Assembly: GCF_007273535.1 (NCBI RefSeq)
Contig: NZ_RIBP01000004.1
Span: forward strand, 1,588,001-1,652,000
From: Niallia circulans
Lineage (GTDB): Bacteria; Bacillota; Bacilli; Bacillales; Cytobacillaceae
Direction of reading: 5' to 3'
Length of the DNA stretch: 64,000 bases
Under the pieces are notes generated by a model. It was not told the DNA's origin and did no database searches. It saw nothing but the letters and a program-made list of their open reading frames with translations. Positions 16,869 through 25,610 of this stretch are shown here, piece by piece (position 1 is the stretch's first letter; the number at the start of each line of letters is the position of its first letter). Made by a program: the position numbers and the translations under genes.

Positions 16869-17084
16869 CTTTACGTCAAACTTTTGGTTTTCTATTTCTA
16901 ATTTTTCAACTTCTAGCTTCATTTTATTTGTCTCTAACAGAAAATTTTCATGCTTTAATTTTTCCAATGCAATTTCATCTTGAAGTATCTTCCGTTTTAA
17001 TTTCAGCTTATCTTTGGAATGTTCTGTTATGATGGCGATAATGGGTATGGCAAATACCATTATTACTGCGACTAGTCCTGTCAT
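16866..17084 (-). CDS. Small PspB-like membrane protein with coiled coil
   Basis: This 72-aa protein has one N-terminal membrane helix (residues 3-19) followed by a continuous charged coiled coil (about 22-70) rich in Lys, Glu and Leu heptads. The layout resembles PspB, though sequence identity cannot be claimed. The start ATG has a near-perfect AAGGAGG ribosome-binding site at good spacing, which supports a real gene. It is transcribed convergently to the ZIP gene and divergently from rpiA. The function is unknown. Confidence 0.7.
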   Translation of the reverse strand: MTGLVAVIMVFAIPIIAIITEHSKDKLKLKRKILQDEIALEKLKHENFLLETNKMKLEVEKLEIENQKFDVK

Positions 17085-17180
17085 GGTTATCCTCCTTAAA
17101 TTAATTTCTTATTAATAAGTATACGAATAACCCTGTATGTATGTTTCAGAACATTCCATATTTATGCGATAATATAGTGA

Positions 17181-17214
17181 AAAAAGAGGAGTTAATGGAA
17201 ATTCCTCTTTTTTT
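17181..17214 (+). terminator. Terminator-like hairpin in the rpiA leader
   Basis: AAAAAGAGGA and TCCTCTTTTT flank a 12-base loop and end in a T run. It lies between divergent genes, about 50 bases before rpiA, where no upstream gene needs termination. Confidence 0.6.
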
Positions 17215-17262
17215 GTATTACGATAAAGACAAGCATTTTTACCAACTAATGAGGTGAAAACA

Positions 17263-17940
17263 ATGAATGAAAAAGCTGCAGTAGGAGAAAAGGCGGCCGT
17301 CGATTATGTTAAAGACGGGATGGTTGTTGGGTTAGGGACAGGCTCAACAGTTTACTATACAATATTAAAAATAGGTGAAATGATACAGCAAGGAATGAAA
17401 GTCCAAGGAGTAGCAACAAGTGTTCAAACAGAAAAGCTGGCTGAAGAGCAAGGCATTCCACTGTTAACGTTAGATGAGGTTGAGTCCATTGATGTTGCGA
17501 TTGATGGTGCAGATGAAATAGATCATCATTTTTATGCCATTAAAGGCGGAGGCGGAGCGCTGCTGAGAGAGAAAATAATTGCAAAGGCTTCCAATAAGTT
17601 CGTCGTTGTGGCTGATTCTAAAAAAATCGTTCAAAAACTCGGTAGCTTCCCATTGCCGGTTGAAGTAATTCCATTTGGAGTTAGAAAAACGGAGAGCTAT
17701 ATTCAACGTTTTGGATGTCAGACGTTGTTAAGAATGAACGGAGACACTCCTTATGTAACAGACAACGGTAATTATATTATAGATTGCACATTTGATGTAA
17801 TAGCAGATCCGAAACAACTGGAAAAGGATTTGAACAACATTACTGGCGTTGTGGAAAATGGTTTGTTTATCGATATGGTCAAGGAAGTTATTACGATAAA
17901 CGGGGATAAACAGGCAATCCTCCTTGACAAGCTAGAATAA
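17263..17940 (+). CDS. rpiA: Ribose-5-phosphate isomerase A
   Basis: This 225-aa enzyme isomerises ribose 5-phosphate and ribulose 5-phosphate. Its motifs are GLGTGST (phosphate loop), DGADEID (catalytic Asp region) and KGGGGALLREK. I chose ATG 17263 because GAGGTG (17251-17256) is its ribosome-binding site; the GTG at 17254 lies inside it. It is unrelated in fold to rpiB at 4669, so the organism has both isomerase types. It is a single gene between a leader hairpin and a terminator. Confidence 0.93.
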   Translation: MNEKAAVGEKAAVDYVKDGMVVGLGTGSTVYYTILKIGEMIQQGMKVQGVATSVQTEKLAEEQGIPLLTLDEVESIDVAIDGADEIDHHFYAIKGGGGALLREKIIAKASNKFVVVADSKKIVQKLGSFPLPVEVIPFGVRKTESYIQRFGCQTLLRMNGDTPYVTDNGNYIIDCTFDVIADPKQLEKDLNNITGVVENGLFIDMVKEVITINGDKQAILLDKLE

Positions 17941-17995
17941 GCTATATAGTAGGAAAAGCTAATTTTACGAACAAGTGAAAAAGAGCTTTACAGCT

Positions 17996-18030
17996 GAAAC
18001 CTTTAACTTTGTTAGGGGTTTTTTTTATCC
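17996..18030 (+). terminator. Terminator after rpiA
   Basis: ACCTTTAAC pairs with GTTAGGGGT through two G-U pairs. Eight T follow. Confidence 0.75.
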
Positions 18031-18214
18031 TGTCTTCCATTGTTCATAAAATCCTCACAATATCGCCATTTTTTTTACTTTATTAAAGTTTTCATTTCAT
18101 TTTGTAAGTTATATCATCGTTACATGGATATTTATAAAATGAAAATATTATCAGAAGTAAGTGGTATATAAGCTTTATCTGCTTATGATGTGATAAGCGA
18201 AAGGGAGAGAAAAT

Positions 18215-19447
18215 ATGTCATTACGAGAAGATGCTTTAAAAATGCATCAGGAAAAGCAAGGCAAATTAGAAGTAAATGCAAAGGTAGAAGTAAAGAATGC
18301 GAAGGATTTAAGCCTTGCTTATTCACCTGGTGTTGCAGAGCCTTGTAAGGTAATTCATGAGGAGCCGGAAACAGTTTACGACTATACAATGAAAGGCAAT
18401 ATGGTTGGTGTTGTTACGAATGGTACTGCTGTACTTGGTTTAGGTAATATTGGTGCAGCTGCCTCGCTGCCTGTTATGGAAGGAAAAGCAATACTATTCA
18501 AGAGCTTTGCAGGAGTTGATGCATTTCCAATCGCATTGGACACTACAGACCCAGATAAAGTTGTGGAAACAGTAAAATTGTTAGCTTCTGGTTTTGGCGG
18601 AATCAATCTAGAGGATATAGCAGCACCACAGTGCTTTGAAATTGAAGAGCGTCTTAAGCAGCAATTAGATATTCCTGTATTTCACGATGATCAGCATGGA
18701 ACAGCAATCGTAACGGTTGCAGGGCTGTTTAATGCTTTGAAAATCGTTAATAAAGAGTGGAAGGATATTAAGGTTGTTTTAAATGGTGCAGGTGCTGCTG
18801 GTATTGCCATCACAAAGCTTCTGTATTCTTATGGTGTGACAAACATGATCATGTGCGACACAAAGGGAGCCATTTATGCAGGACGTCCTGAAGGCATGAA
18901 TAAAGTGAAGGAATCTGTAGCGGCATATACAAATGTTAACAAAGAAGCTGGTTCTTTAGCTGATGTCGTTAAAGATGCGGATGTGTTTATCGGTGTTTCT
19001 GTTGCAGGTGCCCTAACTCGTGAAATGGTTGCAACGATGAATAAAGATGCTATCATTTTTGCGATGGCAAACCCAGTGCCTGAAATTACACCAGATGAAG
19101 CGAAGGCTGCTGGAGCTGCAGTTGTTGGCACAGGAAGATCTGATTTCCCGAACCAAGTGAATAATGTTCTGGCATTCCCGGGGATTTTCCGTGGTGCACT
19201 TGATGTACGTGCAACAGATATTAATGAAGAAATGAAGCAAGCGGCAGTTGGCGCAATTGCTGACTTGGTTATGGAGTCTGAGTTAAATCCGGATTATGTT
19301 ATTCCAAGCCCATTTGACCCGCGTGTTGCCCCAGCGGTAGCAGCAGCAGTTGCAAAGGCTGCAATGGAAACGAATGTGGCAAGAATTACAGTTGATCCAC
19401 AACAAGTTCAAGACAAGACTGCTGAGCTGACAAGCATTGGCGGTTAA
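18215..19447 (+). CDS. NAD(P)-dependent malic enzyme (YtsJ/MaeB type)
   Basis: This 410-aa enzyme oxidatively decarboxylates malate to pyruvate. The short bacterial form is recognised by SLAYSPGVAEPC near the N-terminus, the catalytic region DDQHGTAIVTVAGL and the NAD(P) fold starting VVLNGAGAAGIAI. The length equals that of B. subtilis YtsJ, which prefers NADP and supports growth on malate. Coenzyme preference cannot be read here. ATG 18215 follows AAAGGGAGAG. A small inverted repeat (GCTTAT/ATAAGC, 18181-18198) lies directly upstream of the ribosome-binding site. Confidence 0.93.
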   Translation: MSLREDALKMHQEKQGKLEVNAKVEVKNAKDLSLAYSPGVAEPCKVIHEEPETVYDYTMKGNMVGVVTNGTAVLGLGNIGAAASLPVMEGKAILFKSFAGVDAFPIALDTTDPDKVVETVKLLASGFGGINLEDIAAPQCFEIEERLKQQLDIPVFHDDQHGTAIVTVAGLFNALKIVNKEWKDIKVVLNGAGAAGIAITKLLYSYGVTNMIMCDTKGAIYAGRPEGMNKVKESVAAYTNVNKEAGSLADVVKDADVFIGVSVAGALTREMVATMNKDAIIFAMANPVPEITPDEAKAAGAAVVGTGRSDFPNQVNNVLAFPGIFRGALDVRATDINEEMKQAAVGAIADLVMESELNPDYVIPSPFDPRVAPAVAAAVAKAAMETNVARITVDPQQVQDKTAELTSIGG

Positions 19448-19460
19448 GCTTTAAACAGTG

Positions 19461-19490
19461 AAAGGCTGCAGTATATGCTGCAGCCTTTCT
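19461..19490. terminator. Bidirectional terminator between malic enzyme and permease genes
   Basis: AAAGGCTGCAG and CTGCAGCCTTT enclose TATATG. It serves both convergent genes. Confidence 0.85.
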
Positions 19491-19493
19491 TTA

Positions 19494-20819
19494 TTATGAT
19501 GGTTGTTCTAATGTAGGAGTAACCTTTTGTGCTGCTTTATCCTTCTTAGGCTTGATACTGAAAAGTAGGTTTAACAGAATGGCAACAAGGCTTCCGGAAA
19601 TAATGCCATCACTGACAATGATGCGAAGAGCTGAAGGAAGCTGTGCGAATAAATCAGGAACTGCAGTTGCACCAAGTCCAATAGAAACGGAGCACGCCAT
19701 GATAAGCAGATTTGCCTGTTTGCTGAAATCAACAGTGCTGAGCATTTTAATTCCTGATGCTACGACCATCCCGAACATGACAACAGTAGCACCGCCGAGA
19801 ACGGGAGTTGGTATGATAGTCGCAAATGCAGCTATTTTAGGAATCAATCCTAAAAAGACTAAAATACCGCCGGCTGCTACGACTACATTTTTTGTTTTTA
19901 CCTTTGAAAGCTGGACAAGTCCAACGTTCTGGGCGAAGGTGTTATAAGGGAAGGCATTGAGTATTCCGCCAAGTGTGATGGCGACACCCTCTGCTCGATA
20001 GCCTCTAGTCAAATCTTTATCTGACAGCGGCTTTTCACAAATTTTGCTTAGTGCAAAGAAGACACCTGTTGACTCAATAACTATAACAATTCCAACAACC
20101 AGCATCGTCAAAATCGGACCAATTTCAAAGGTAGGTGTTCCAAAATAGAAAACGCTTGGCAAGCGGAACCAGCTTGCTTCTGCTACTGGAGAGAAGTCAA
20201 CCTTGCCCATTAATGTAGCTACAATGGTTCCTGCAATGATGCCAGCTAGTACTGATAATGATTGAATAAATCCTTTGGAGAAGCGACTGAGAACTAGGAT
20301 GAAAAGCAAAACACCAAAGGATAAGGCAAGATTATCAATCGAACCGAAATCAGGACTTGTGGCTCCGCCTCCCATATTTTTAATTCCTGATGGTATTAGT
20401 GATAAGCCGATAATTGTCACAACAGTGCCAATAACAACAGGGGGGAACAATCTTGCAATCTTACTAAAGAGCGGCGCACATAGAACGATGAACAAGCCTG
20501 TAACGATAATGGCTCCATAAATGGCTGTAATACCATAATTTGTTCCGATTGAAATCATCGGAGTGACGGCAACGAAGGAGCTGCCTAACACTACGGGCAG
20601 TCCGATTCCTAAATACTTGTTTTTCCAAGCTTGCAATAATGTCGCAATTCCACATGTGAGCAAGTCAATTGCGACTAAATAGGAGAGCTGTTCTGCTGTC
20701 AGCTCTAACGCTCTGCCGACAAGTAATGGCACAAGAATTGCACCTGCGTACATTGCCAGCACATGCTGGAGGCCTAAGGAAAAGATTTTCCCACTGTTCT
20801 GCTTTGTTTTTGTCATCAT
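19494..20819 (-). CDS. Urate/xanthine-type nucleobase permease (NAT/NCS2 family)
   Basis: This is a 442-aa permease with about 12 to 14 membrane helices. The NAT signature QNVGLVQLSK (Q-N-x-G) and the LQHVLAMYAG start are typical of nucleobase:cation symporter-2 proteins. Next to pucR, allantoate amidohydrolase and pucG, a uric acid role as in PucJ/PucK is more likely than xanthine (PbuX), but both fit. I chose ATG 20819, with AAAGAGTG just upstream; ATG 20816 is equally good. A longer in-frame reading to 20906 lacks a ribosome-binding site. Confidence 0.83.
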   Translation of the reverse strand: MMTKTKQNSGKIFSLGLQHVLAMYAGAILVPLLVGRALELTAEQLSYLVAIDLLTCGIATLLQAWKNKYLGIGLPVVLGSSFVAVTPMISIGTNYGITAIYGAIIVTGLFIVLCAPLFSKIARLFPPVVIGTVVTIIGLSLIPSGIKNMGGGATSPDFGSIDNLALSFGVLLFILVLSRFSKGFIQSLSVLAGIIAGTIVATLMGKVDFSPVAEASWFRLPSVFYFGTPTFEIGPILTMLVVGIVIVIESTGVFFALSKICEKPLSDKDLTRGYRAEGVAITLGGILNAFPYNTFAQNVGLVQLSKVKTKNVVVAAGGILVFLGLIPKIAAFATIIPTPVLGGATVVMFGMVVASGIKMLSTVDFSKQANLLIMACSVSIGLGATAVPDLFAQLPSALRIIVSDGIISGSLVAILLNLLFSIKPKKDKAAQKVTPTLEQPS

Positions 20820-20941
20820 TATCACTCTTTCATCCTTAATGTTAAATAATCTAACACAACAAGTTAGGTTTAATAACATATTAAAGAGCGGAGGGAAAGA
20901 AGTCATTGGTTATAATGTACAAAATATTTAGAAAATATAGT

Positions 20942-22585
20942 TTACTTTACGCCTGCAGCTGGCTTCTGTGTGTGCAATATTGATTTTATCCGAAAAGCAA
21001 GTCTTAAATGAAAGGTCGTGTCAGCATCTTTCAAGCTTCTTCCTAAAAGCTCTTCACATTTTTCCAAGCGGTAAATAACTGTATTACGATGAACAAATAA
21101 TCTTTTAGCAGTCTCGGAAATTTGGCAATGTGTTTCTAAATAAACGGATAAAGTATGAAGCAGGATTTGTTCATCGTCTTCTTGCTGCTTGCTCGACAAT
21201 CCTTGGAAAATATGATCACAAAACTCTTGCAGATCTTTTCCTGGAATGATGCGGAGCATCTCAGAGACATCTTTGGGACGATGGATTTGGATAAATTGCG
21301 TTTTTGCTGAAAGCATGCCTGTATGATAAGCACTTAAAGCTTCTTTATACGCATTAGGCATATTGATTAGCTGATGGCTTATATTACTTACTCCAAATGA
21401 CATTGTTTTCTTGAATATATTGGCGATATTAGCTTGCAGTTTTTTTAAGTAAGAGATTGCCTGTGAACGGAATTCGGCATTGGAATCCCCTGCCTCCATA
21501 ATAAGAATGCAATGATCGCCTTTCACAAACAATTGTGTCATAAAAGGTGCTTTCGTGATTTCTGTTTCCAAAAATTCATACAAATAGTCTGTTTCAAGCT
21601 GGTGCTGAGTAAATGTTTTATGGACATCATCTTGATCAACCTTGCCAAGAAACATCAGACAGGGCTGTTCGTTTTGTAAGGAAAATTCTTTTGCTCTACT
21701 GGCAATTTCCTCTTTTGAAGTAATTCTTCCTTCCACCATATTTAAAAAGAATTCATTACGAGCTCTTCTTGCATATTGTCTCTCTGTATTCTCACGCATC
21801 AGCTCAAAGGAAAGTACATTTGTAGCCTGTTCAATTGTCAGCAGCAAGTTTTTGTCATTGATAGGCAGGCTTCCTAACGCAATCAGAAATGCCGGTTTTC
21901 CGATAGGGGTATGAATGGGAAATGCACAAAAGACTTCCTCTGTGTACCTGGACGAAAAACATGTGCAGGCAGTGCTATTTAAAAACAACCGAAAGTCTTC
22001 TGCATATAAGTTCATGACAAACTCACTGATTGGATGTTTGGTGTGGGAGGATGCATGTGTTTGAAAATGCTGATCAAGCAAAATAACCCTTTGTCCAATC
22101 ATGGTAGATAAATCATCAAGCAATCTCTTAATCCCTTTTCCTTTTAAAATATGCTGAGTGAATTTCCGGTGGGTTTCAAAAGCAGTCATTAAATCGGTTG
22201 TCCGTTCATTCAACATATAATGCAAAGTTGCATTAACGATTTCCCCTAACGATTTCTCAAGAGGGATTTGCATAATCGGAAATTGATGCTCGTCAGCATA
22301 TTGGATGACATTTTCCGGTATTTGCTCCAAAAAACGATGTGTTTTAATCCCCAGTCCGGCGCATTTTTGCTTATGCATCGATTGCACCAATTCCAAAAGC
22401 AAGGCAGAATCATCCTTCAAGTGATAGGCGGTCGTTACAAGAAAGTCATTTTCAAACAGGAAGTCAATGATGTCTGGAGCATCCATCATGGTGACATTTT
22501 TTATTTCTCTGCTCAAACCGTTTTTTCCAGCTAGAACTTCAATATCACAAAAAGCTGGTTTATTAAGAAGATCGGTAAGCTTCAT
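20942..22585 (-). CDS. pucR: PucR-family purine-catabolism regulator
   Basis: This 547-aa regulator has an N-terminal PucR ligand-sensing domain (about 1-125) and a middle GGDEF-like domain. The C-terminal helix-turn-helix includes ISETAKRLFVHRNTVIYRLEKCEELLG. PucR of B. subtilis activates the puc genes when allantoin, allantoate or ureidoglycolate is present. It starts at ATG after AAAGGAGG. It is upstream of the permease gene on the same strand and divergent from allantoate amidohydrolase, which fits control of both. The exact effector is inferred. Confidence 0.88.
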   Translation of the reverse strand: MKLTDLLNKPAFCDIEVLAGKNGLSREIKNVTMMDAPDIIDFLFENDFLVTTAYHLKDDSALLLELVQSMHKQKCAGLGIKTHRFLEQIPENVIQYADEHQFPIMQIPLEKSLGEIVNATLHYMLNERTTDLMTAFETHRKFTQHILKGKGIKRLLDDLSTMIGQRVILLDQHFQTHASSHTKHPISEFVMNLYAEDFRLFLNSTACTCFSSRYTEEVFCAFPIHTPIGKPAFLIALGSLPINDKNLLLTIEQATNVLSFELMRENTERQYARRARNEFFLNMVEGRITSKEEIASRAKEFSLQNEQPCLMFLGKVDQDDVHKTFTQHQLETDYLYEFLETEITKAPFMTQLFVKGDHCILIMEAGDSNAEFRSQAISYLKKLQANIANIFKKTMSFGVSNISHQLINMPNAYKEALSAYHTGMLSAKTQFIQIHRPKDVSEMLRIIPGKDLQEFCDHIFQGLSSKQQEDDEQILLHTLSVYLETHCQISETAKRLFVHRNTVIYRLEKCEELLGRSLKDADTTFHLRLAFRIKSILHTQKPAAGVK

Positions 22586-22629
22586 AATAGCCTCCTTTAT
22601 AAATACCGTTTTTTCTTTATATTATAACG

Positions 22630-22642
22630 TCAACTTAGTTAA
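22630..22642 (+). promoter_or_regulatory. Weak candidate PucR box
   Basis: TCAACTTAGTTAA matches the B. subtilis PucR consensus WWWCNTTGGTTAA at 10 of 13 positions, and it lies between pucR and the allantoate gene. The match is imperfect and may be chance. Confidence 0.25.
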
Positions 22643-22781
22643 TTTGCACAAAAAATTTAGATAATTCTAACATTGTCTCTAATGAATTCACTAAATATCG
22701 TCTTTATGATTAATTTAATAAAAAACTGTTTGTTGGCAAAAAGAGCTTATGATGAAGATTGCTAGGAGGAAGTGAGGCAAA

Positions 22782-24014
22782 ATGATGAAAACATCCATTC
22801 AGGTGAACGAACAAGAAATAGACAACTGGCTTAAATGGCTGTCTGATTACGGACGATCGGAGGACGGTGGGGTGACTCGCCTTCTTTATGATGAAAGCTG
22901 GGCAGAAGCACAAACCGCCTTAAAGGAAAGAATGGAGCAAATCGGATTGTCTGCCAAGTTTGACGGTGTAGGGAATCTATTCGGTAGATTGGAGGGGACG
23001 GAATCGGGTAACGCAATTTTGACTGGCTCTCATGTTGACACTGTCGTCAATGGCGGTATCTATGACGGGGGATTTGGCATTATTGCAAGCTTATTAGCTG
23101 TCGGTTATCTTTTTGAAAGGTTTGGAAAACCAAAGAAAACGATAGAGGTAGTGTCACTAAGTGAGGAAGAAGGAAGCCGCTTTCCGTTGGCATTTTGGGG
23201 TTCAGGGTCCATTACTGGGAAATATCAAAAAGACGAAAGCTTGCTACTCTTTGATTCTGCTAATATCTCTATGGCAAAGGCGTTGAATAATATACCGTTC
23301 ATTCCAGATTCTGATAAGCTTCAGCGAGATGATATTGATTGCTTTATTGAATTGCATATTGAACAGGGAGCGGTACTGGAAAAAGAACAAAAATCGATTG
23401 GACTTGTTTCTCATATTGTTGGGCAGCGGAGATTTACTATTAAAGTGACAGGTGAAAGCAATCATGCAGGCACAACACCGATGCCTTACAGAAAGGACAG
23501 CCTCCATATTGCATCACAATTAATTGTGTATGCATTAGATAAAGCCTCCACCATTAATAGTTTAGTAGCAACAGCCGGGAGTATAACGGCTTCCCCAAAT
23601 GTCCCGAATGTTATCCCAAATGAAGTGGTCTTTACATTAGATGTACGTCATCATGAGGAAGAGATCATTCAGCAATATTGCGAAAATATCTTTAACTATT
23701 TCAGAGAAATAGGCGCAAAAAAAGGAGTTGCTGTTGAGATAGATCAATGGCTTGATGTAAAGCCCGTGGAAATGAACATGGAACTAACTCGCATTGCGGA
23801 GGAAGTGGTGAAGGAAAACGAGCTTTCCTTTAAAACAATGACAAGCGGTGCAGGGCATGATGCACAGGTTTTTGGAACGTATTGCAAAACAGCGCTGTTA
23901 TTTGTGCCAAGTGTTAATGGAATCAGCCATTCACCACTGGAGTATACGAATAAACATGATTTGAAAAATGGCGTTACAGTATTGATTGAGTTACTGCTAA
24001 AATTAGCCTATTAA
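22782..24014 (+). CDS. allC: Allantoate amidohydrolase (M20 family)
   Basis: This 410-aa metallohydrolase converts allantoate to ureidoglycine, CO2 and ammonia. Motifs are GSHVDTVVNGGIYDG (metal ligands His and Asp), SEEEGSRFP (metal ligand and catalytic Glu pair) and ELHIEQGAVLE. The late H in NGISHSPLEYT is the last ligand. These are shared with ureidopropionase and N-carbamoylase enzymes, so allantoate specificity rests on the neighbours PucR and PucG. In B. subtilis the equivalent is PucF. It lies 36 bases ahead of pucG in one operon. Confidence 0.85.
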   Translation: MMKTSIQVNEQEIDNWLKWLSDYGRSEDGGVTRLLYDESWAEAQTALKERMEQIGLSAKFDGVGNLFGRLEGTESGNAILTGSHVDTVVNGGIYDGGFGIIASLLAVGYLFERFGKPKKTIEVVSLSEEEGSRFPLAFWGSGSITGKYQKDESLLLFDSANISMAKALNNIPFIPDSDKLQRDDIDCFIELHIEQGAVLEKEQKSIGLVSHIVGQRRFTIKVTGESNHAGTTPMPYRKDSLHIASQLIVYALDKASTINSLVATAGSITASPNVPNVIPNEVVFTLDVRHHEEEIIQQYCENIFNYFREIGAKKGVAVEIDQWLDVKPVEMNMELTRIAEEVVKENELSFKTMTSGAGHDAQVFGTYCKTALLFVPSVNGISHSPLEYTNKHDLKNGVTVLIELLLKLAY

Positions 24015-24050
24015 TAGGAAATCATTATGAAACTTTAAGGAGAGATAAGG

Positions 24051-25289
24051 ATGTTTGCTGAATTGAACACACCGTTACGAACAATTATGACCCCAGGTCC
24101 CGTAGAAGTGGATCCAAGGGTTTTACGCGCAATGTCCACACCAATTCTTGGACAGTTTGACCCTGCATTTACAGATATTATGAATAATGTTATGAAAATG
24201 CTGCAGCGCACTTTTAAGACAAACAACGAGTGGGCATTTCCGATTGACGGGACTTCTAGATCTGGATTAGAAGCAGTGCTTGCAAGCGTGATTGAACCTG
24301 GTGATAAAGTTCTTATTCCTATCTACGGCAGATTTGGACATTTGCTCACAGAAATAGCGGAAAGATATGGGGCGGAAATTCATTTGCTTCATACTGATTG
24401 GGGAACTGTGTTTGATCCTGAAGAAGTGATTACAGAGATGAAAAAGGTAAAACCGAAAATCGTGGCAATGGTGCATGGCGAAACATCAACTGGCTGTATG
24501 CAGCCTTTAGAAGAAATCGGGAGGGCTTGTAGGGAAGCGGATGTCTTGTTTATTGTGGATGCCGTTGCCACAATCGGAGGTGCAGATGTCCAAACAGATA
24601 GTTGGTATATTGATGCTGCAATCGGAGGAAACCAAAAATGTTTATCTGTTCCTTCAGGGAATGCCCCGATAACTTATAATGATCGGATAGAAAAAATCCT
24701 TAAGCAACGTAAAAAAGTGGAACGAGGCATTGCAACAGAACAAGAATTAGCAGAAGGCAGAGCCTTTTCCGCTATCCGCAGCAATTATTTTGATTTAAGC
24801 CAGCTACAGGATTATTGGGGACCAAGAAGACTGAATCATCATACGGAAGCAACCTCCATGCTGTATGCTCTTCATGAAGGCTTAAGAATACTTCTCGAAG
24901 AAGGACTTGAGCAAAGGTTTAAGAGACATAAGCTTCATGAGAAAGCATTGATTGCCGGAATTGAGGGCATGGGCCTTGAGCTATTCGGCGATGCCCATTC
25001 AAAGCTGCCGACAGTAACATGTATAAAGATTCCAGACGGCATTGAAGCAGAATCAGTACGCAGCATGATGCTCAACGATTTTGGGGTAGAAATAGCAAGT
25101 TCATTCGGTCCGCTGCACGGCAAAATCTGGCGAATCGGCACAATGGGATACAGCTGCCGCAAGGAAAATGTCTTGTTTGCATTAGCGAGTCTTGAAGCGG
25201 CATTAATTAGGCACGGTGCAAAAGTCAATGCTGGGCAAGCACTTCAAGCATCATTAAATGCCTATGAAAAGGAAAAGTCACTAATTTAG
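24051..25289 (+). CDS. pucG: (S)-ureidoglycine-glyoxylate aminotransferase PucG
   Basis: This 412-aa class V PLP aminotransferase transfers the amino group of ureidoglycine to glyoxylate, giving oxalurate and glycine. The PLP lysine is Lys196 in GGNQKCLSVPSG, and the N-terminal TPGPVEVDPRVLRAM is typical of the alanine-glyoxylate aminotransferase group. It directly follows allantoate amidohydrolase, whose product is its substrate, which favours PucG over a general serine- or alanine-glyoxylate aminotransferase. The start follows AAGGAGAG. Confidence 0.88.
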   Translation: MFAELNTPLRTIMTPGPVEVDPRVLRAMSTPILGQFDPAFTDIMNNVMKMLQRTFKTNNEWAFPIDGTSRSGLEAVLASVIEPGDKVLIPIYGRFGHLLTEIAERYGAEIHLLHTDWGTVFDPEEVITEMKKVKPKIVAMVHGETSTGCMQPLEEIGRACREADVLFIVDAVATIGGADVQTDSWYIDAAIGGNQKCLSVPSGNAPITYNDRIEKILKQRKKVERGIATEQELAEGRAFSAIRSNYFDLSQLQDYWGPRRLNHHTEATSMLYALHEGLRILLEEGLEQRFKRHKLHEKALIAGIEGMGLELFGDAHSKLPTVTCIKIPDGIEAESVRSMMLNDFGVEIASSFGPLHGKIWRIGTMGYSCRKENVLFALASLEAALIRHGAKVNAGQALQASLNAYEKEKSLI

Positions 25290-25311
25290 TTCCTTATATT
25301 TTTCTGGAAAA

Positions 25312-25340
25312 TTGACAATAATGAATCTATTGGCTATCAT
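25312..25340 (+). promoter_or_regulatory. Promoter of the proS T-box transcript
   Basis: A consensus TTGACA (25312-25317), 17 bases and TATCAT (25335-25340) precede the T-box leader. Confidence 0.7.
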
Positions 25341-25346
25341 GTAAAA

Positions 25347-25583
25347 AAATAAGGAAACAATAAAAAGGATTAGTAAACGGGGCTGGGCTATCAGAAGAGA
25401 GGGTCTTACAGCTGAAAGGGACCTATAGTACGGCCGTTGAACCTGCCTTTTTCGTTCTGCATCGGATACTGTTGAAGATGCAGCGGTTAAAAGACCGTTA
25501 TCATGTTAGAGTGTAAAGCTTTGCTTTGAATTAGGGTGGTACCGCCGATTTTTCGGTCCCTAATGAAAGCAGGGCTTTTTTTG
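25347..25583 (+). ncRNA. T-box leader, proline specific, with terminator
   Basis: The invariant T-box core AGGGTGGTACCGC lies at 25533-25545. Upstream is a structured stem I region with GAACCTGCC, in which CCT (25442-25444) is the likely proline specifier codon. In the terminator state AAAGCTTTGCTTT (25515-25527) pairs over 13 bp with AAAGCAGGGCTTT (25566-25578), followed by T. In the antiterminator state AGGG and ACCG pair with CGGT and CCCT. Uncharged tRNA-Pro would raise proS expression. Confidence 0.92.
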
Positions 25584-25610
25584 TTTTCAAAAATGCGGGG
25601 AGTGATTAAC

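Noticed and set aside
20820..20906. Longer N-terminus for the nucleobase permease
   Set aside because: The extra 29 residues do not fit the family and the upstream start lacks a ribosome-binding site.
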